Source: Mycobacterium sp. 852014-52450_SCH5900713 (GTDB lineage Bacteria; Actinomycetota; Actinomycetes; Mycobacteriales; Mycobacteriaceae). Taken from it: a DNA stretch of 64,000 nt. Shown here piece by piece: positions 51,978-59,832 of this stretch. The number at the start of each line of letters is the position of its first letter. Position 1 is the first letter of the stretch. The position numbers and the translations under genes were made by a program. The DNA is taken from NCBI RefSeq assembly GCF_001667075.1, contig NZ_LZIL01000078.1:248001-312000 (forward strand), in the 5' to 3' direction. Under the pieces are notes generated by a model. The model had not been told where the DNA came from. It was given only the letters and a program-made list of their open reading frames with translations, and made no database searches.

Positions 51978-53258
51978 ATGCCGCGAGCGGAGTCATTGCG
52001 CGCCGGCGCCCCAGCCGATTTGGGCACGCGCCGGACTGAGATCCTGACCACCGCAGCCTCGTTGATCGCGCAGTCCGGATTGCGGACCTCGTTACAGGAG
52101 ATCGCCGACGCGGCAGGCATTCTTCCCGGCAGCCTCTATCACCATTTCGAGTCCAAAGAGGCGATCCTCATCGAGTTGATCCACCGCTATCAGGAGGATC
52201 TGGACCGCATCGGGCAAGCCGCGCAAGCGAAGTTGGACAAACCCGACCCCCGCCCGGTTCCCGAGCAGATCGTCGAGCTGGGCTCGGCCATCGCCGACTG
52301 CGCTGTGCGGCACCGGGCGGCGCTGCAGATGTCGTTCTACGAGGGGCCGAGCACGGATCCGGAGCTGATGAAGCTGACGCAGCAGCGGCCCGTGGCGATT
52401 CAGGAGGCGATGCTGCAAGCCCTGCGGGCGGGCAGGTGGAGCGGCTACATCAAACCCGACATCGATCTGCCCACGTTGGCGGACCGGATCTGCCAGACCA
52501 TGCTGCAGGTTGGCCTCGACGTCATGCGCCATAAGTCCCCCGCCGACCAGGTGGCCGCGCTGCTGTGCCGAATCATGTTGCAGGGATTGGCAACCCGGCC
52601 GCCCACCGACCCGGAGCTGGACGGGTCCAACGCCTTCGCCGCCGCCAGAGACGTCATCGAGACCTGGTCGGACGACAGCGACGCCGATCCCAGCGACAAA
52701 GCGGCACACGTTCGTGCGGTGGCGCGAACCGAATTCGGCCGTAAAGGCTACGAGGCCACCACCATCAGGGACATCGCATCCGCGGCCGGTCTTGGCACCG
52801 GAACCGTCTACCGGGTGATCGGGTCGAAGGACGAGCTACTCGCATCGATCATGGAATCGTTCGGCCGGAAGGTCGAGGCGGGCTGGGTGAACGTCCTGCG
52901 CTCGGATGCCACGCCCATCGAGAAGCTGGACGCACTGAGCTGGGTCAACGTCAATGCGCTCGATCGGTTTTCCGACGAGTTCCGGATTCAGCTCGCCTGG
53001 ATGCGTCAATCACCGCCGGACACCCCCAACCCGGGGTGGTTGTACGCGACCCGGCTCCGGCAGATGAAAACGCTCCTTTCCGAGGGAATCCGATCGGGCG
53101 AGATCAGTGTGGACGGCGCGTCCACCGCGATGCTTGCGCGCTGCGTCATCGGCTTGCAGTGGATACCGGAGAACATCCTTGCCGAGGTCGGCAAGCGCGC
53201 GGCGTTGGTGCACGTGCGGGACACGGTTTTGCGTGGTGTCGCGGTTCGCGCCGGGTAG
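51978..53258 (+). CDS. Tandem double-HTH TetR regulator
   Basis: A 426-residue regulator made of two complete TetR units in one chain. HTH 1 covers about residues 18-66 (RTSLQEIADAAGILPGSLYHHFESKE) and is followed by a ligand-type domain. HTH 2 covers about 238-290 (YEATTIRDIASAAGLGTGTVYRVIGSKDE), with its own C-terminal domain. One chain could fold as a pseudo-dimer and bind a less symmetric operator. The surrounding promoters carry just such an element, so this is the likely local regulator. The ligand is unknown. Confidence 0.88.
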   Translation: MPRAESLRAGAPADLGTRRTEILTTAASLIAQSGLRTSLQEIADAAGILPGSLYHHFESKEAILIELIHRYQEDLDRIGQAAQAKLDKPDPRPVPEQIVELGSAIADCAVRHRAALQMSFYEGPSTDPELMKLTQQRPVAIQEAMLQALRAGRWSGYIKPDIDLPTLADRICQTMLQVGLDVMRHKSPADQVAALLCRIMLQGLATRPPTDPELDGSNAFAAARDVIETWSDDSDADPSDKAAHVRAVARTEFGRKGYEATTIRDIASAAGLGTGTVYRVIGSKDELLASIMESFGRKVEAGWVNVLRSDATPIEKLDALSWVNVNALDRFSDEFRIQLAWMRQSPPDTPNPGWLYATRLRQMKTLLSEGIRSGEISVDGASTAMLARCVIGLQWIPENILAEVGKRAALVHVRDTVLRGVAVRAG

Positions 53259-53261
53259 GTG

Positions 53262-53290
53262 TTGAACCAAAAAACTGTTACCCATACAGT
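53262..53290 (+). promoter_or_regulatory. Promoter of the SDR gene at 53336 with shared operator
   Basis: TTGAAC (53262-53267), a 17-base spacer carrying CCAAAAAACTGTTAC (its first C is the last base of the -35 box), TACAGT (53285-53290). Confidence 0.6.
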
Positions 53291-53335
53291 TGGGCAATTA
53301 GAATCGCGTTGGCGGTGAATGAGAAGGGGATTTCC

Positions 53336-54178
53336 ATGACTGTTGTCGATCGGTTGCGTTACGACGGCAAGCGGGCTCTCGTCGTTGGCGGCGCCACCGG
53401 CATGGGTGCGGCGGCGGCCAAGTCGGCCGCCGAGCTGGGCGCCGAAGTGATCGTGATGGATTACGCGCCGGTCAACTACGACGTCGCCAAGTCCATCCAG
53501 GTGGACCTGCGCGATCCCGCGTCGATCGACGCCGCGGTCGAGCAATTGGACGGTCCGGTCCACGCCGTGTTCTCGGCCGCCGGCATCGCCGACGGCACCA
53601 CCGACCTGATGGCGATCAACTTCATCGGCCACCGCCATCTCATCGACCGGCTGCTCGAGAAGAACCTGCTTCCGCCGGGCTCGGCGATCTGCTTCATCTC
53701 CTCGGTCGCCGGCATGGGCTGGGAAAACGACCTGGAGCTGCTGACGGAGTTCCTCGCCACGCCGGACTTCGCCTCGGCGCAAGAGTGGGTCAAGGCGCAC
53801 GAATCGGAAGGCATCATCCACTACGGCTTTTCCAAGAAGGTCGTCAACGCGTACGTGGCGACCCAGGGCTATCCGCTGCTGAAGAAGGGCATCCGGATCA
53901 ACGCGATCTGCCCGGGTCCCACCGACACCCCGCTCGCCCAGGCCAACGCCGACCTCTGGCTCACCTTCGCGCAGGACTATCGCGAAGAGACCGGTTCCAA
54001 GGTGCACACGCCGGAGCAGATGGGCGACGTGATGGCGTTCTTGAACAGCGCCGCCGCCTTCGGCATCAGCGGAATCACGTTGCTGGTGGACTACGGCCAC
54101 ACCATGGCCTCGCTGACCAACGCCTACCCGCCGGGCAAGCCGATCATCGACATCATCATGGGGCGGGTGAAGCTCTAG
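53336..54178 (+). CDS. SDR family oxidoreductase (hydroxysteroid dehydrogenase-like)
   Basis: A 280-residue SDR. The cofactor motif is VGGATGMGAAAAKSAAELG, with VMDYAPVNYD at the specificity strand. The active site is YGFSKKV, and Ser is in CFISSVAGMGW. It resembles the 3-alpha-(hydroxy)steroid dehydrogenase-type SDRs with a loop between strand 5 and helix 5. A GAAGGGGA site precedes the ATG at 53336. It ends the regulon arm. A GC hairpin (54191-54206) follows. Confidence 0.88.
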   Translation: MTVVDRLRYDGKRALVVGGATGMGAAAAKSAAELGAEVIVMDYAPVNYDVAKSIQVDLRDPASIDAAVEQLDGPVHAVFSAAGIADGTTDLMAINFIGHRHLIDRLLEKNLLPPGSAICFISSVAGMGWENDLELLTEFLATPDFASAQEWVKAHESEGIIHYGFSKKVVNAYVATQGYPLLKKGIRINAICPGPTDTPLAQANADLWLTFAQDYREETGSKVHTPEQMGDVMAFLNSAAAFGISGITLLVDYGHTMASLTNAYPPGKPIIDIIMGRVKL

Positions 54179-54190
54179 CGGGTCGCCACC

Positions 54191-54206
54191 GCCCGGCTGG
54201 CCGGGC
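54191..54206 (+). terminator. GC-rich inverted repeat after the SDR gene
   Basis: GCCCGGC-TG-GCCGGGC, 13 bases after the stop. There is no U-tract. It is a plausible but unproven terminator. Confidence 0.35.
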
Positions 54207-54251
54207 GCCGAGCCGCGAGCGCCCCGCCGGCCGGGCACTCGGCTCGGAAGC

Positions 54252-54257
54252 TACCGT
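54252..54257 (+). promoter_or_regulatory. -10 box of the gene at 54265
   Basis: TACCGT, seven bases before the ATG, suggesting a leaderless transcript independent of the cluster. Confidence 0.45.
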
Positions 54258-54264
54258 CGGGTGC

Positions 54265-54906
54265 ATGGCACGGATCATCGTCATCGGCGGCCACGGCAAG
54301 GTCGCGCTGCAACTTGCCCGCATCCTGACCGAACGCGGCGACGAGGTGAGTTCGGTGTTCCGCAACCCCGACCACTCCGATGACGTCGCGGCCACCGGGG
54401 CCAAGCCGGTGGTGGCCGATATCGAACAGCTCGACACCGACGCGCTGGCCGGGTTGGTGGCCGCGCACGACGCAGTCGTCTTCTCCGCGGGAGCCGGCGG
54501 CGGCAACCCGGCGCGCACCTACGCCGTCGACCGCGACGCCGCCATCCGCGTGATCGATGCCGCCGCGCGGGCGGGTGTCACGCGATTCGTGATGGTCTCC
54601 TACTTCGGTGCGGGGCCGGATCACGGTGTATCGCAGGATGATTCGTTCTTCGCCTACGCGGAGGCCAAAGCGGCCGCCGATGCCCATCTGCGGGCCAGCG
54701 ATCTTGGCTGGACCGTGCTGGGACCGGGCCGGCTCACCCTCGAGCCTGCCACCGGCCACATCGCGCTCGGGCAGGGCAAAGGGGAAGTGTCCCGCGCCGA
54801 CGTCGCGCTCGTCGTGGCCGCGGCGCTGGCGGACGACTCGACCGTCGGACGAACGATCGACTTCAACAATGGCGAGACTCCCATCGCCGACGCGCTGGCA
54901 AGCTAG
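54265..54906 (+). CDS. NAD(P)-binding atypical SDR (YwnB/NmrA-like)
   Basis: A 213-residue single Rossmann domain protein: MARIIVIGGHGKVALQLARIL, then the VFSAGAGGGNPARTYAVDRD and RFVMVSYFGAG segments. It lacks the classical YxxxK site in the usual place (a YAEAKAAAD segment may replace it). It belongs to the group of flavin-reductase/epimerase-like NAD(P)H-binding proteins. The substrate is unknown. It lies between the catabolic cluster and metE with its own promoter. Confidence 0.82.
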   Translation: MARIIVIGGHGKVALQLARILTERGDEVSSVFRNPDHSDDVAATGAKPVVADIEQLDTDALAGLVAAHDAVVFSAGAGGGNPARTYAVDRDAAIRVIDAAARAGVTRFVMVSYFGAGPDHGVSQDDSFFAYAEAKAAADAHLRASDLGWTVLGPGRLTLEPATGHIALGQGKGEVSRADVALVVAAALADDSTVGRTIDFNNGETPIADALAS

Positions 54907-54981
54907 CCCGAAAGACCGGAGTAAGCTCCGCTACGCAGCTGGTCTGCCGTCGCCGCACCACGCGACGCCGGCATCGAGCGA

Positions 54982-55149
54982 GGCAGGTTAGTAGCGCTTC
55001 GCGAGAGGGAACCCGGTGAGAGCCCGGGACTGTCCCGCAGCGGTATGCAGGAACGACCGCCGTCACACAAGCACTGGTCGCAAGGCTGGGAAGCGGACGG
55101 CCATTAGGAGCACCACCGGAGTGCGTGCCTGCGAGTCCGAAGACCTGCC
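54982..55149 (+). ncRNA. Cobalamin (B12) riboswitch of metE
   Basis: A cobalamin riboswitch in the 397-base gap before metE. The closing stem is GGCAGGT (54982-54988) with ACCTGCC (55143-55149). The conserved core GGGAACCCGGTGAGAGCCC and GGGACTGTCCCGCAGCGGT follow. The B12 box is GCGAGTCCGAAGACCTGCC near 55131-55149. With B12 bound it should shut off metE, leaving the B12-dependent MetH to act. A 154-base stretch with GC-rich pairing (around 55150-55180) separates it from the start codon and may hold the expression platform. Confidence 0.93.
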
Positions 55150-55303
55150 AGCCGTGCCGGGCGCGCCGCGTCCGGCGGCTCATCGCCTCGTGGAATGGGC
55201 GTTTGGCTGAGCGCGTTGCGATTGTCCGCAAAGGTGCACACCGCAACGGATCGGCTACGCGTCCTCTGGCGGTGACCACCCCGCTGATTGATAGGACCAG
55301 ACC

Positions 55304-57574
55304 GTGACCGCTCAACCATTCACCGCCACCGTCACCGGCTCCCCCCGTATCGGGCCGAAACGCGAACTCAAGCGCGCCACCGAGGGCTACTGGGCCGGAC
55401 GCACCAGCCGATCGGAGCTGGAATCCGTTGCCGCCACGCTGCGCCGCGACATGTGGACGGGCCTCGCCGCCGCCGGCCTGGACTCGGTACCCGTGAACAC
55501 GTTCTCCTATTACGACCAGATGCTGGACACCGCGGTGCTGCTGGGCGCCTTGCCCGCGCGTGCCGCGCAGGTCGCCGACGATCTGGACCGCTACTTCGCC
55601 GCCGCGCGCGGCAACTCCGACGTCGCGCCGCTGGAGATGACCAAGTGGTTCGACACCAACTACCACTACCTGGTTCCCGAGATCGAGCCCGCAGCCACGT
55701 TCTCGCTCAACCCCGACAAGGTACTCTCCGAGCTCAAAGAGGCGCTCGGACAAGGGATTCCCGCCCGTCCCGTCGTCATCGGACCGATCACCTTCCTGCT
55801 GCTGAGCAAGGCGGTCAACGGCGGTGGTGCGCCGATCGAGCGGCTCCAGGAGCTGGTACCGATCTACTCGGAGTTGTTGTCCCTGCTCGCCGATAGCGGC
55901 GCGCAGTGGGTGCAGTTCGACGAGCCGGCGCTGGTGACCGACATCTCCCCCGACGCCCCGGCGCTGGCCGAGGCCGTCTACAACGCGCTGGGCAAGGTCA
56001 GCAACCGGCCGGCCATCTACGTCGCCACCTACTTCGGTGACCCCGGCGCCTCCCTGGCCGGGCTGGCCCGCACCCCGGTCGAGGCGATCGGCGTCGACCT
56101 GGTGTACGGCGCCGACACCGCGCTGGCGGGCATCCCGGAGTTGTCCGGCAAGACCCTGGTGGCCGGCGTCGTCGACGGGCGCAACATCTGGCGCACCGAC
56201 CTGGAGTCGGCGCTCGGCAAGTTGGCCGCGCTGCGGGGTTCCGCTGCGTCAGTGGCGGTCTCGACCTCCTGCTCCACGATGCACGTGCCGTACTCGCTGG
56301 CGCCGGAAACCGATCTGGACGACGCGCTGCGCAGCTGGCTGGCGTTCGGCCAGGAGAAGGTCGCCGAGGTGGTGACGCTCGCGCGCGCACTGCGCGACGG
56401 ACGCGATGCCGTCGCCGACGCGATCGCGGCGTCCAATGCCGCGGTGGCCTCCCGCAGGAACGATCCGCGGCTGCACAACGACCGGCTACGCGAACGCATC
56501 GACTCGATCGTCGCGTCGGGCACCCATCGCGGTGAGGCCGCGGGGCGTCGCGCCAGCCAGGAAGAGCGGCTGCACCTGCCGCCGCTGCCGACCACGACCA
56601 TCGGCTCCTACCCGCAGACCTCCGCGATCCGTAAGGCGCGCGCCGCGCTCCGGGCCGGCGAGATCGACCAGGCGGAATACCAGAACCGGATGAAGAAGGA
56701 AATCGCCGACGTCATCAAGCTGCAGGAGGAGCTCGGGCTCGACGTGCTGGTGCACGGCGAGCCGGAGCGCAACGACATGGTGCAGTACTTCGCCGAGCAG
56801 CTCGAGGGCTTCTTCGCCACGCAGAACGGATGGGTGCAGTCCTACGGCAGCCGCTGCGTGCGCCCACCGGTCCTGTACGGCGACGTGATTCGCACCCACC
56901 CGATGACCGTCGATTGGATCAGGTACGCGCAGTCGTTGACCGATAAGCCGGTGAAGGGGATGCTGACCGGACCGGTCACCATCCTCGCTTGGTCGTTCGT
57001 CCGCGACGATCAGCCGCTGGCCGACACCGCCAATCAGGTTGCGCTCGCCATCCGGGACGAGACCGTGGACCTGGAATCCGCCGGCATCGCGGTCATCCAG
57101 GTCGACGAGCCGGCGTTGCGCGAGCTGCTGCCGCTGCGCCGCGCCGATCAGGAGGACTACTTGCGTTGGGCCGTTCGGTCTTTCCGGTTGGCCACCTCCG
57201 GCGTCGCCGACTCCACGCAGATCCACACCCACCTGTGCTATTCGGAGTTCGGTGAGGTGATCGGGGCGATCGCCGACCTGGACGCCGACGTGACGTCCAT
57301 CGAAGCGGCACGGTCACACATGGAGGTGCTGGACGACCTCAACTCGATCGGCTTTTCCAACAGTGTCGGCCCCGGCGTCTACGACATCCACTCGCCGCGG
57401 GTGCCGACCACGGCCGAGATGGCAGAGTCGTTGCGCGCGGCGCTGAGAGCCGTTCCGGCGGAACGGCTCTGGGTCAACCCCGACTGTGGGCTGAAGACGC
57501 GCAACTCCGACGAGGTCACCGCGTCGCTGAAGAACATGGTCGCCGCGGCGCAGGAGGTGCGGGCGGGCGCCTAA
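55304..57574 (+). CDS. metE: Cobalamin-independent methionine synthase
   Basis: A 756-residue enzyme that moves a methyl group from 5-methyltetrahydropteroyl-triglutamate to homocysteine. Two related barrels are present. The catalytic zinc ligands lie in the C-terminal half: HTHLCYSEF (His and Cys) and NPDCGLKTR (Cys). The N-terminal segment TGSPRIGPKRELKRATEGYW is the folate-binding start. The length is normal (about 759 in M. tuberculosis Rv1133c). The start is GTG at 55304. It is controlled by the riboswitch upstream. Confidence 0.97.
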   Translation: MTAQPFTATVTGSPRIGPKRELKRATEGYWAGRTSRSELESVAATLRRDMWTGLAAAGLDSVPVNTFSYYDQMLDTAVLLGALPARAAQVADDLDRYFAAARGNSDVAPLEMTKWFDTNYHYLVPEIEPAATFSLNPDKVLSELKEALGQGIPARPVVIGPITFLLLSKAVNGGGAPIERLQELVPIYSELLSLLADSGAQWVQFDEPALVTDISPDAPALAEAVYNALGKVSNRPAIYVATYFGDPGASLAGLARTPVEAIGVDLVYGADTALAGIPELSGKTLVAGVVDGRNIWRTDLESALGKLAALRGSAASVAVSTSCSTMHVPYSLAPETDLDDALRSWLAFGQEKVAEVVTLARALRDGRDAVADAIAASNAAVASRRNDPRLHNDRLRERIDSIVASGTHRGEAAGRRASQEERLHLPPLPTTTIGSYPQTSAIRKARAALRAGEIDQAEYQNRMKKEIADVIKLQEELGLDVLVHGEPERNDMVQYFAEQLEGFFATQNGWVQSYGSRCVRPPVLYGDVIRTHPMTVDWIRYAQSLTDKPVKGMLTGPVTILAWSFVRDDQPLADTANQVALAIRDETVDLESAGIAVIQVDEPALRELLPLRRADQEDYLRWAVRSFRLATSGVADSTQIHTHLCYSEFGEVIGAIADLDADVTSIEAARSHMEVLDDLNSIGFSNSVGPGVYDIHSPRVPTTAEMAESLRAALRAVPAERLWVNPDCGLKTRNSDEVTASLKNMVAAAQEVRAGA

Positions 57575-57605
57575 GCGTCGGGGGTCGCCCGAGCTGGGGG
57601 CACCT

Positions 57606-57670
57606 CCCGCATGCGGGGGACACGCCAGCGTGGCGCTCGGGCTCCACCGTCACTCTGGCCTGACGTTCGG
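57606..57670. repeat. Palindromic repeat element between metE and the membrane gene
   Basis: It contains the perfect palindrome CCCGCATGCGGG (57606-57617), an ACGCCAGCGT unit (57621-57630) and GTCACTCTGGCCTGAC with GTTCGG (57648-57670). The last is a diverged copy of the units in pimE. It supplies the last codons and stop of the gene ending at 57650 and may act as a terminator for metE. Confidence 0.55.
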
Positions 57671-59398
57671 CGCGTTATCCGAGAGCACCTCGACGGGGAC
57701 GTCGTCGGCCCACGGCTGCCGGGTCACCATGTCGGCCACCCGGACGATGCCGCGCTCGAACTCGCCTGTCGCCGCGTCCACCAGCCGATAGGCCTGGGTT
57801 TGCTTGTGGATTGGCTGCGCGTCGAGCAGGATCACCCGCACCTCCCCCGGCTCGAAGTGGCAGCGCTCCTGCAGTGCGGCGATCAGCTGTTCGTTGTGCA
57901 TGTGGCCGTCGCCGAAATTCCACCCGATAGCGGTGCTGCAGATGCGCTCGCCGTCGGTGAGGACGTAGTCGTCCTCGTTCTGGCCGACCATCGCGCGGTG
58001 CGCGAGCGTGAACAGCGCGCGGCCGTGAGTGTTGAACCCGCGGAACGCATATCCCATATAGAGCGGGATTTGCGCGGCCTCCGGGCTGCCGTAGAACCGC
58101 TCCAGCTGCGCCTGCGGCATGCTCGCGATCGCCACGATGCCCCGGGTGATCCTGTCGGTGGCCGACGGCTTGATGCACCACAGCGTGGTGTCCCAGTTGC
58201 CGGCGTAATACCGCATCCCCGGCAGGAAGGAAATCTTGCGCGGAAACATGTTGCCCAGCAGAACGATTCCCGCGATGACGACGAACAAGATCGCCACCAC
58301 CACCGGGTGCCTCAGGTCACGCAGGCCGAGGCGGGCGTGCGCGACGAACAAGGACAGCACCCCGAAGATCATGAAGACGTTCCACTCCAGCGGCACGCCC
58401 ATGGGGATCGACACGAGGATGCCCAGGTGGAAGCAGACCATGACGATGGCGGCAACCGTGATGGGCCAGCCGCTGTGGCAGAAGAACAGCGGCAGCGGCA
58501 CCAGCATCTCGATGGCGGTGCTGATATGCGCAAGCCACCGCGACAGCCGCCCGGGCCGTAGATCCTCCGGGAACTTCTCGAAGAACTGTCGCTTCAGCCA
58601 CCGGGGCCGCACCAGCGGGTTGTTGGACATCATCGTGGAGATCACGAACGGGAAGTGCTTGTTGAGCTTCGACGTCGCGGCGCCCATCCAGATGACCAGG
58701 AACACCACCTTGGACCCGACGATCATGTCGGGCGCACCGAATAGGAACGTGACCGCCATGGTCGCGTACACCTCGCCGCGGGCGGCCAGGAAGATCACCT
58801 TGTCGCGCAGCCCGAGCACGCCGAGCAGCAGCAAGATGAGCACGACCTTCCAGGACGGCAGCAGCCCGATCGCGGTGCCCAACTCGGGCATCGGTCCGGT
58901 GCCGTCGGCGAACAGCGCCGCGAATGTCACCAGCAGGAACAGCGCGTACAGCGCGACGTCGACCGGCTTGCGCTTGGTTCCGCTGGTGAGCGGGACCCGG
59001 TCCGGCCATGGTGGCAGCCGGATGGTGCCGAATCGCATCCAGTACAGGATCGAACCCATCGGCGGGAAGAACCGGTTGTTCAGCGGCCCGAAGCCGCAAC
59101 CCAGCCCGACCACCTCGAACAGCATCGTGTAGAGCACGACCTTCTCGAACACGATCGGCTCCGACCACCACGACGCGACGTGGGTGAACCCACCGAGGCC
59201 CCTGGTGGCCGACGCGAACAGCCACGCCCCCAGGATGTAGAGCAGGATTTTGACGACGTAGAACAGGTGTAGCGCGACCGGCGTGCCGAAGCCGACCTCG
59301 GCCCAGTGCTTGGCCATCGGACGGATCTTTTCGCTACGGGTGCCCTTATTCCACTCGGCCATGTCGAGCTGCGGCAGCTCGGGCTTGAGAAATCCCAT
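57650..59398 (-). CDS. Large polytopic membrane protein (Rv1132-like, DUF3556)
   Basis: A 582-residue membrane protein with about ten segments, followed by a soluble C-terminal region (about 440-582). I assign DUF3556 from memory of Rv1132 (576 aa); the function is unknown. The start ATG at 59398 has a TAATCT box seven bases upstream (leaderless). A perfect KstR-type palindrome overlaps it, so expression should respond to cholesterol/CoA-thioester signals. The last residues (NAPNVRPE and stop) are encoded by a dispersed repeat. Confidence 0.8.
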   Translation of the reverse strand: MGFLKPELPQLDMAEWNKGTRSEKIRPMAKHWAEVGFGTPVALHLFYVVKILLYILGAWLFASATRGLGGFTHVASWWSEPIVFEKVVLYTMLFEVVGLGCGFGPLNNRFFPPMGSILYWMRFGTIRLPPWPDRVPLTSGTKRKPVDVALYALFLLVTFAALFADGTGPMPELGTAIGLLPSWKVVLILLLLGVLGLRDKVIFLAARGEVYATMAVTFLFGAPDMIVGSKVVFLVIWMGAATSKLNKHFPFVISTMMSNNPLVRPRWLKRQFFEKFPEDLRPGRLSRWLAHISTAIEMLVPLPLFFCHSGWPITVAAIVMVCFHLGILVSIPMGVPLEWNVFMIFGVLSLFVAHARLGLRDLRHPVVVAILFVVIAGIVLLGNMFPRKISFLPGMRYYAGNWDTTLWCIKPSATDRITRGIVAIASMPQAQLERFYGSPEAAQIPLYMGYAFRGFNTHGRALFTLAHRAMVGQNEDDYVLTDGERICSTAIGWNFGDGHMHNEQLIAALQERCHFEPGEVRVILLDAQPIHKQTQAYRLVDAATGEFERGIVRVADMVTRQPWADDVPVEVLSDNAPNVRPE

Positions 59399-59405
59399 GG
59401 TGGTC

Positions 59406-59423
59406 AGATTAGAACGTGTTCTA
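59406..59423 (-). promoter_or_regulatory. KstR-type operator over the promoter of the Rv1132-like gene
   Basis: TAGAACGTGTTCTA (59410-59423) matches the KstR consensus TnnAACnnGTTnnA at every fixed position and is a palindrome apart from the central GT. On the minus strand the -10 box TAATCT (59406-59411) overlaps its edge, seven bases before the ATG. Confidence 0.65.
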
Positions 59424-59522
59424 GGCGCACGGGACCCAAGCCCGGCAAGAAAGCTTTGCTTTGCGACTACGCCGCCGGATAGCGTAAAACCGGATCGGCG
59501 CGGTCCCTAGGAGGCGTCCACC

Positions 59523-59741
59523 ATGACCAGTTTCAAACTTCTCATACCGGCGGCGGCGCTGGCGGCGTTCGTGACCGTCTCGCCCGTCGCCCGAGCCGAC
59601 GCGCCCGCGCCCGGCGATGCCTGCAAGGTCCTGCACGCGACCACCCAGGATGCCAACAACAGGACGATGTGGTGCAACCCCACGATGACGGGCGCCCACG
59701 ACCTGGTGTGGCAATACGGCGGGCCCGCCCCCAGCCCCTAG
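59523..59741 (+). CDS. Small secreted protein with one Cys pair
   Basis: A 72-residue exported protein. The signal peptide (MTSFKLLIPAAALAAFVTVS) has a probable cut after VARA. The mature part is about 47 residues, with two cysteines (DACKVL and MWCNPT), likely one disulfide, and a Pro-rich end. A strong AGGAGG site sits eight bases before the ATG. The function is unknown. Similar short exported proteins are common in mycobacteria. It is divergent from the Rv1132-like gene. Confidence 0.75.
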   Translation: MTSFKLLIPAAALAAFVTVSPVARADAPAPGDACKVLHATTQDANNRTMWCNPTMTGAHDLVWQYGGPAPSP

Positions 59742-59752
59742 TTCGCCCGCGC

Positions 59753-59811
59753 TTTCAGTGTGAGCTGAGGGCGGGAAACCATGAAATTCCCGAGCTCAAC
59801 GCACACTGAAA
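59753..59811. terminator. 25-base imperfect inverted repeat between convergent genes
   Basis: Arms 59753-59777 and 59787-59811 (outer ten bases TTTCAGTGTG perfect) with a nine-base loop. It lies between the small secreted protein gene and prpD, which converge. It may be a dispersed element used as a terminator. Confidence 0.55.
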
Positions 59812-59832
59812 ACCGTGTGTGCACCCGCGATT

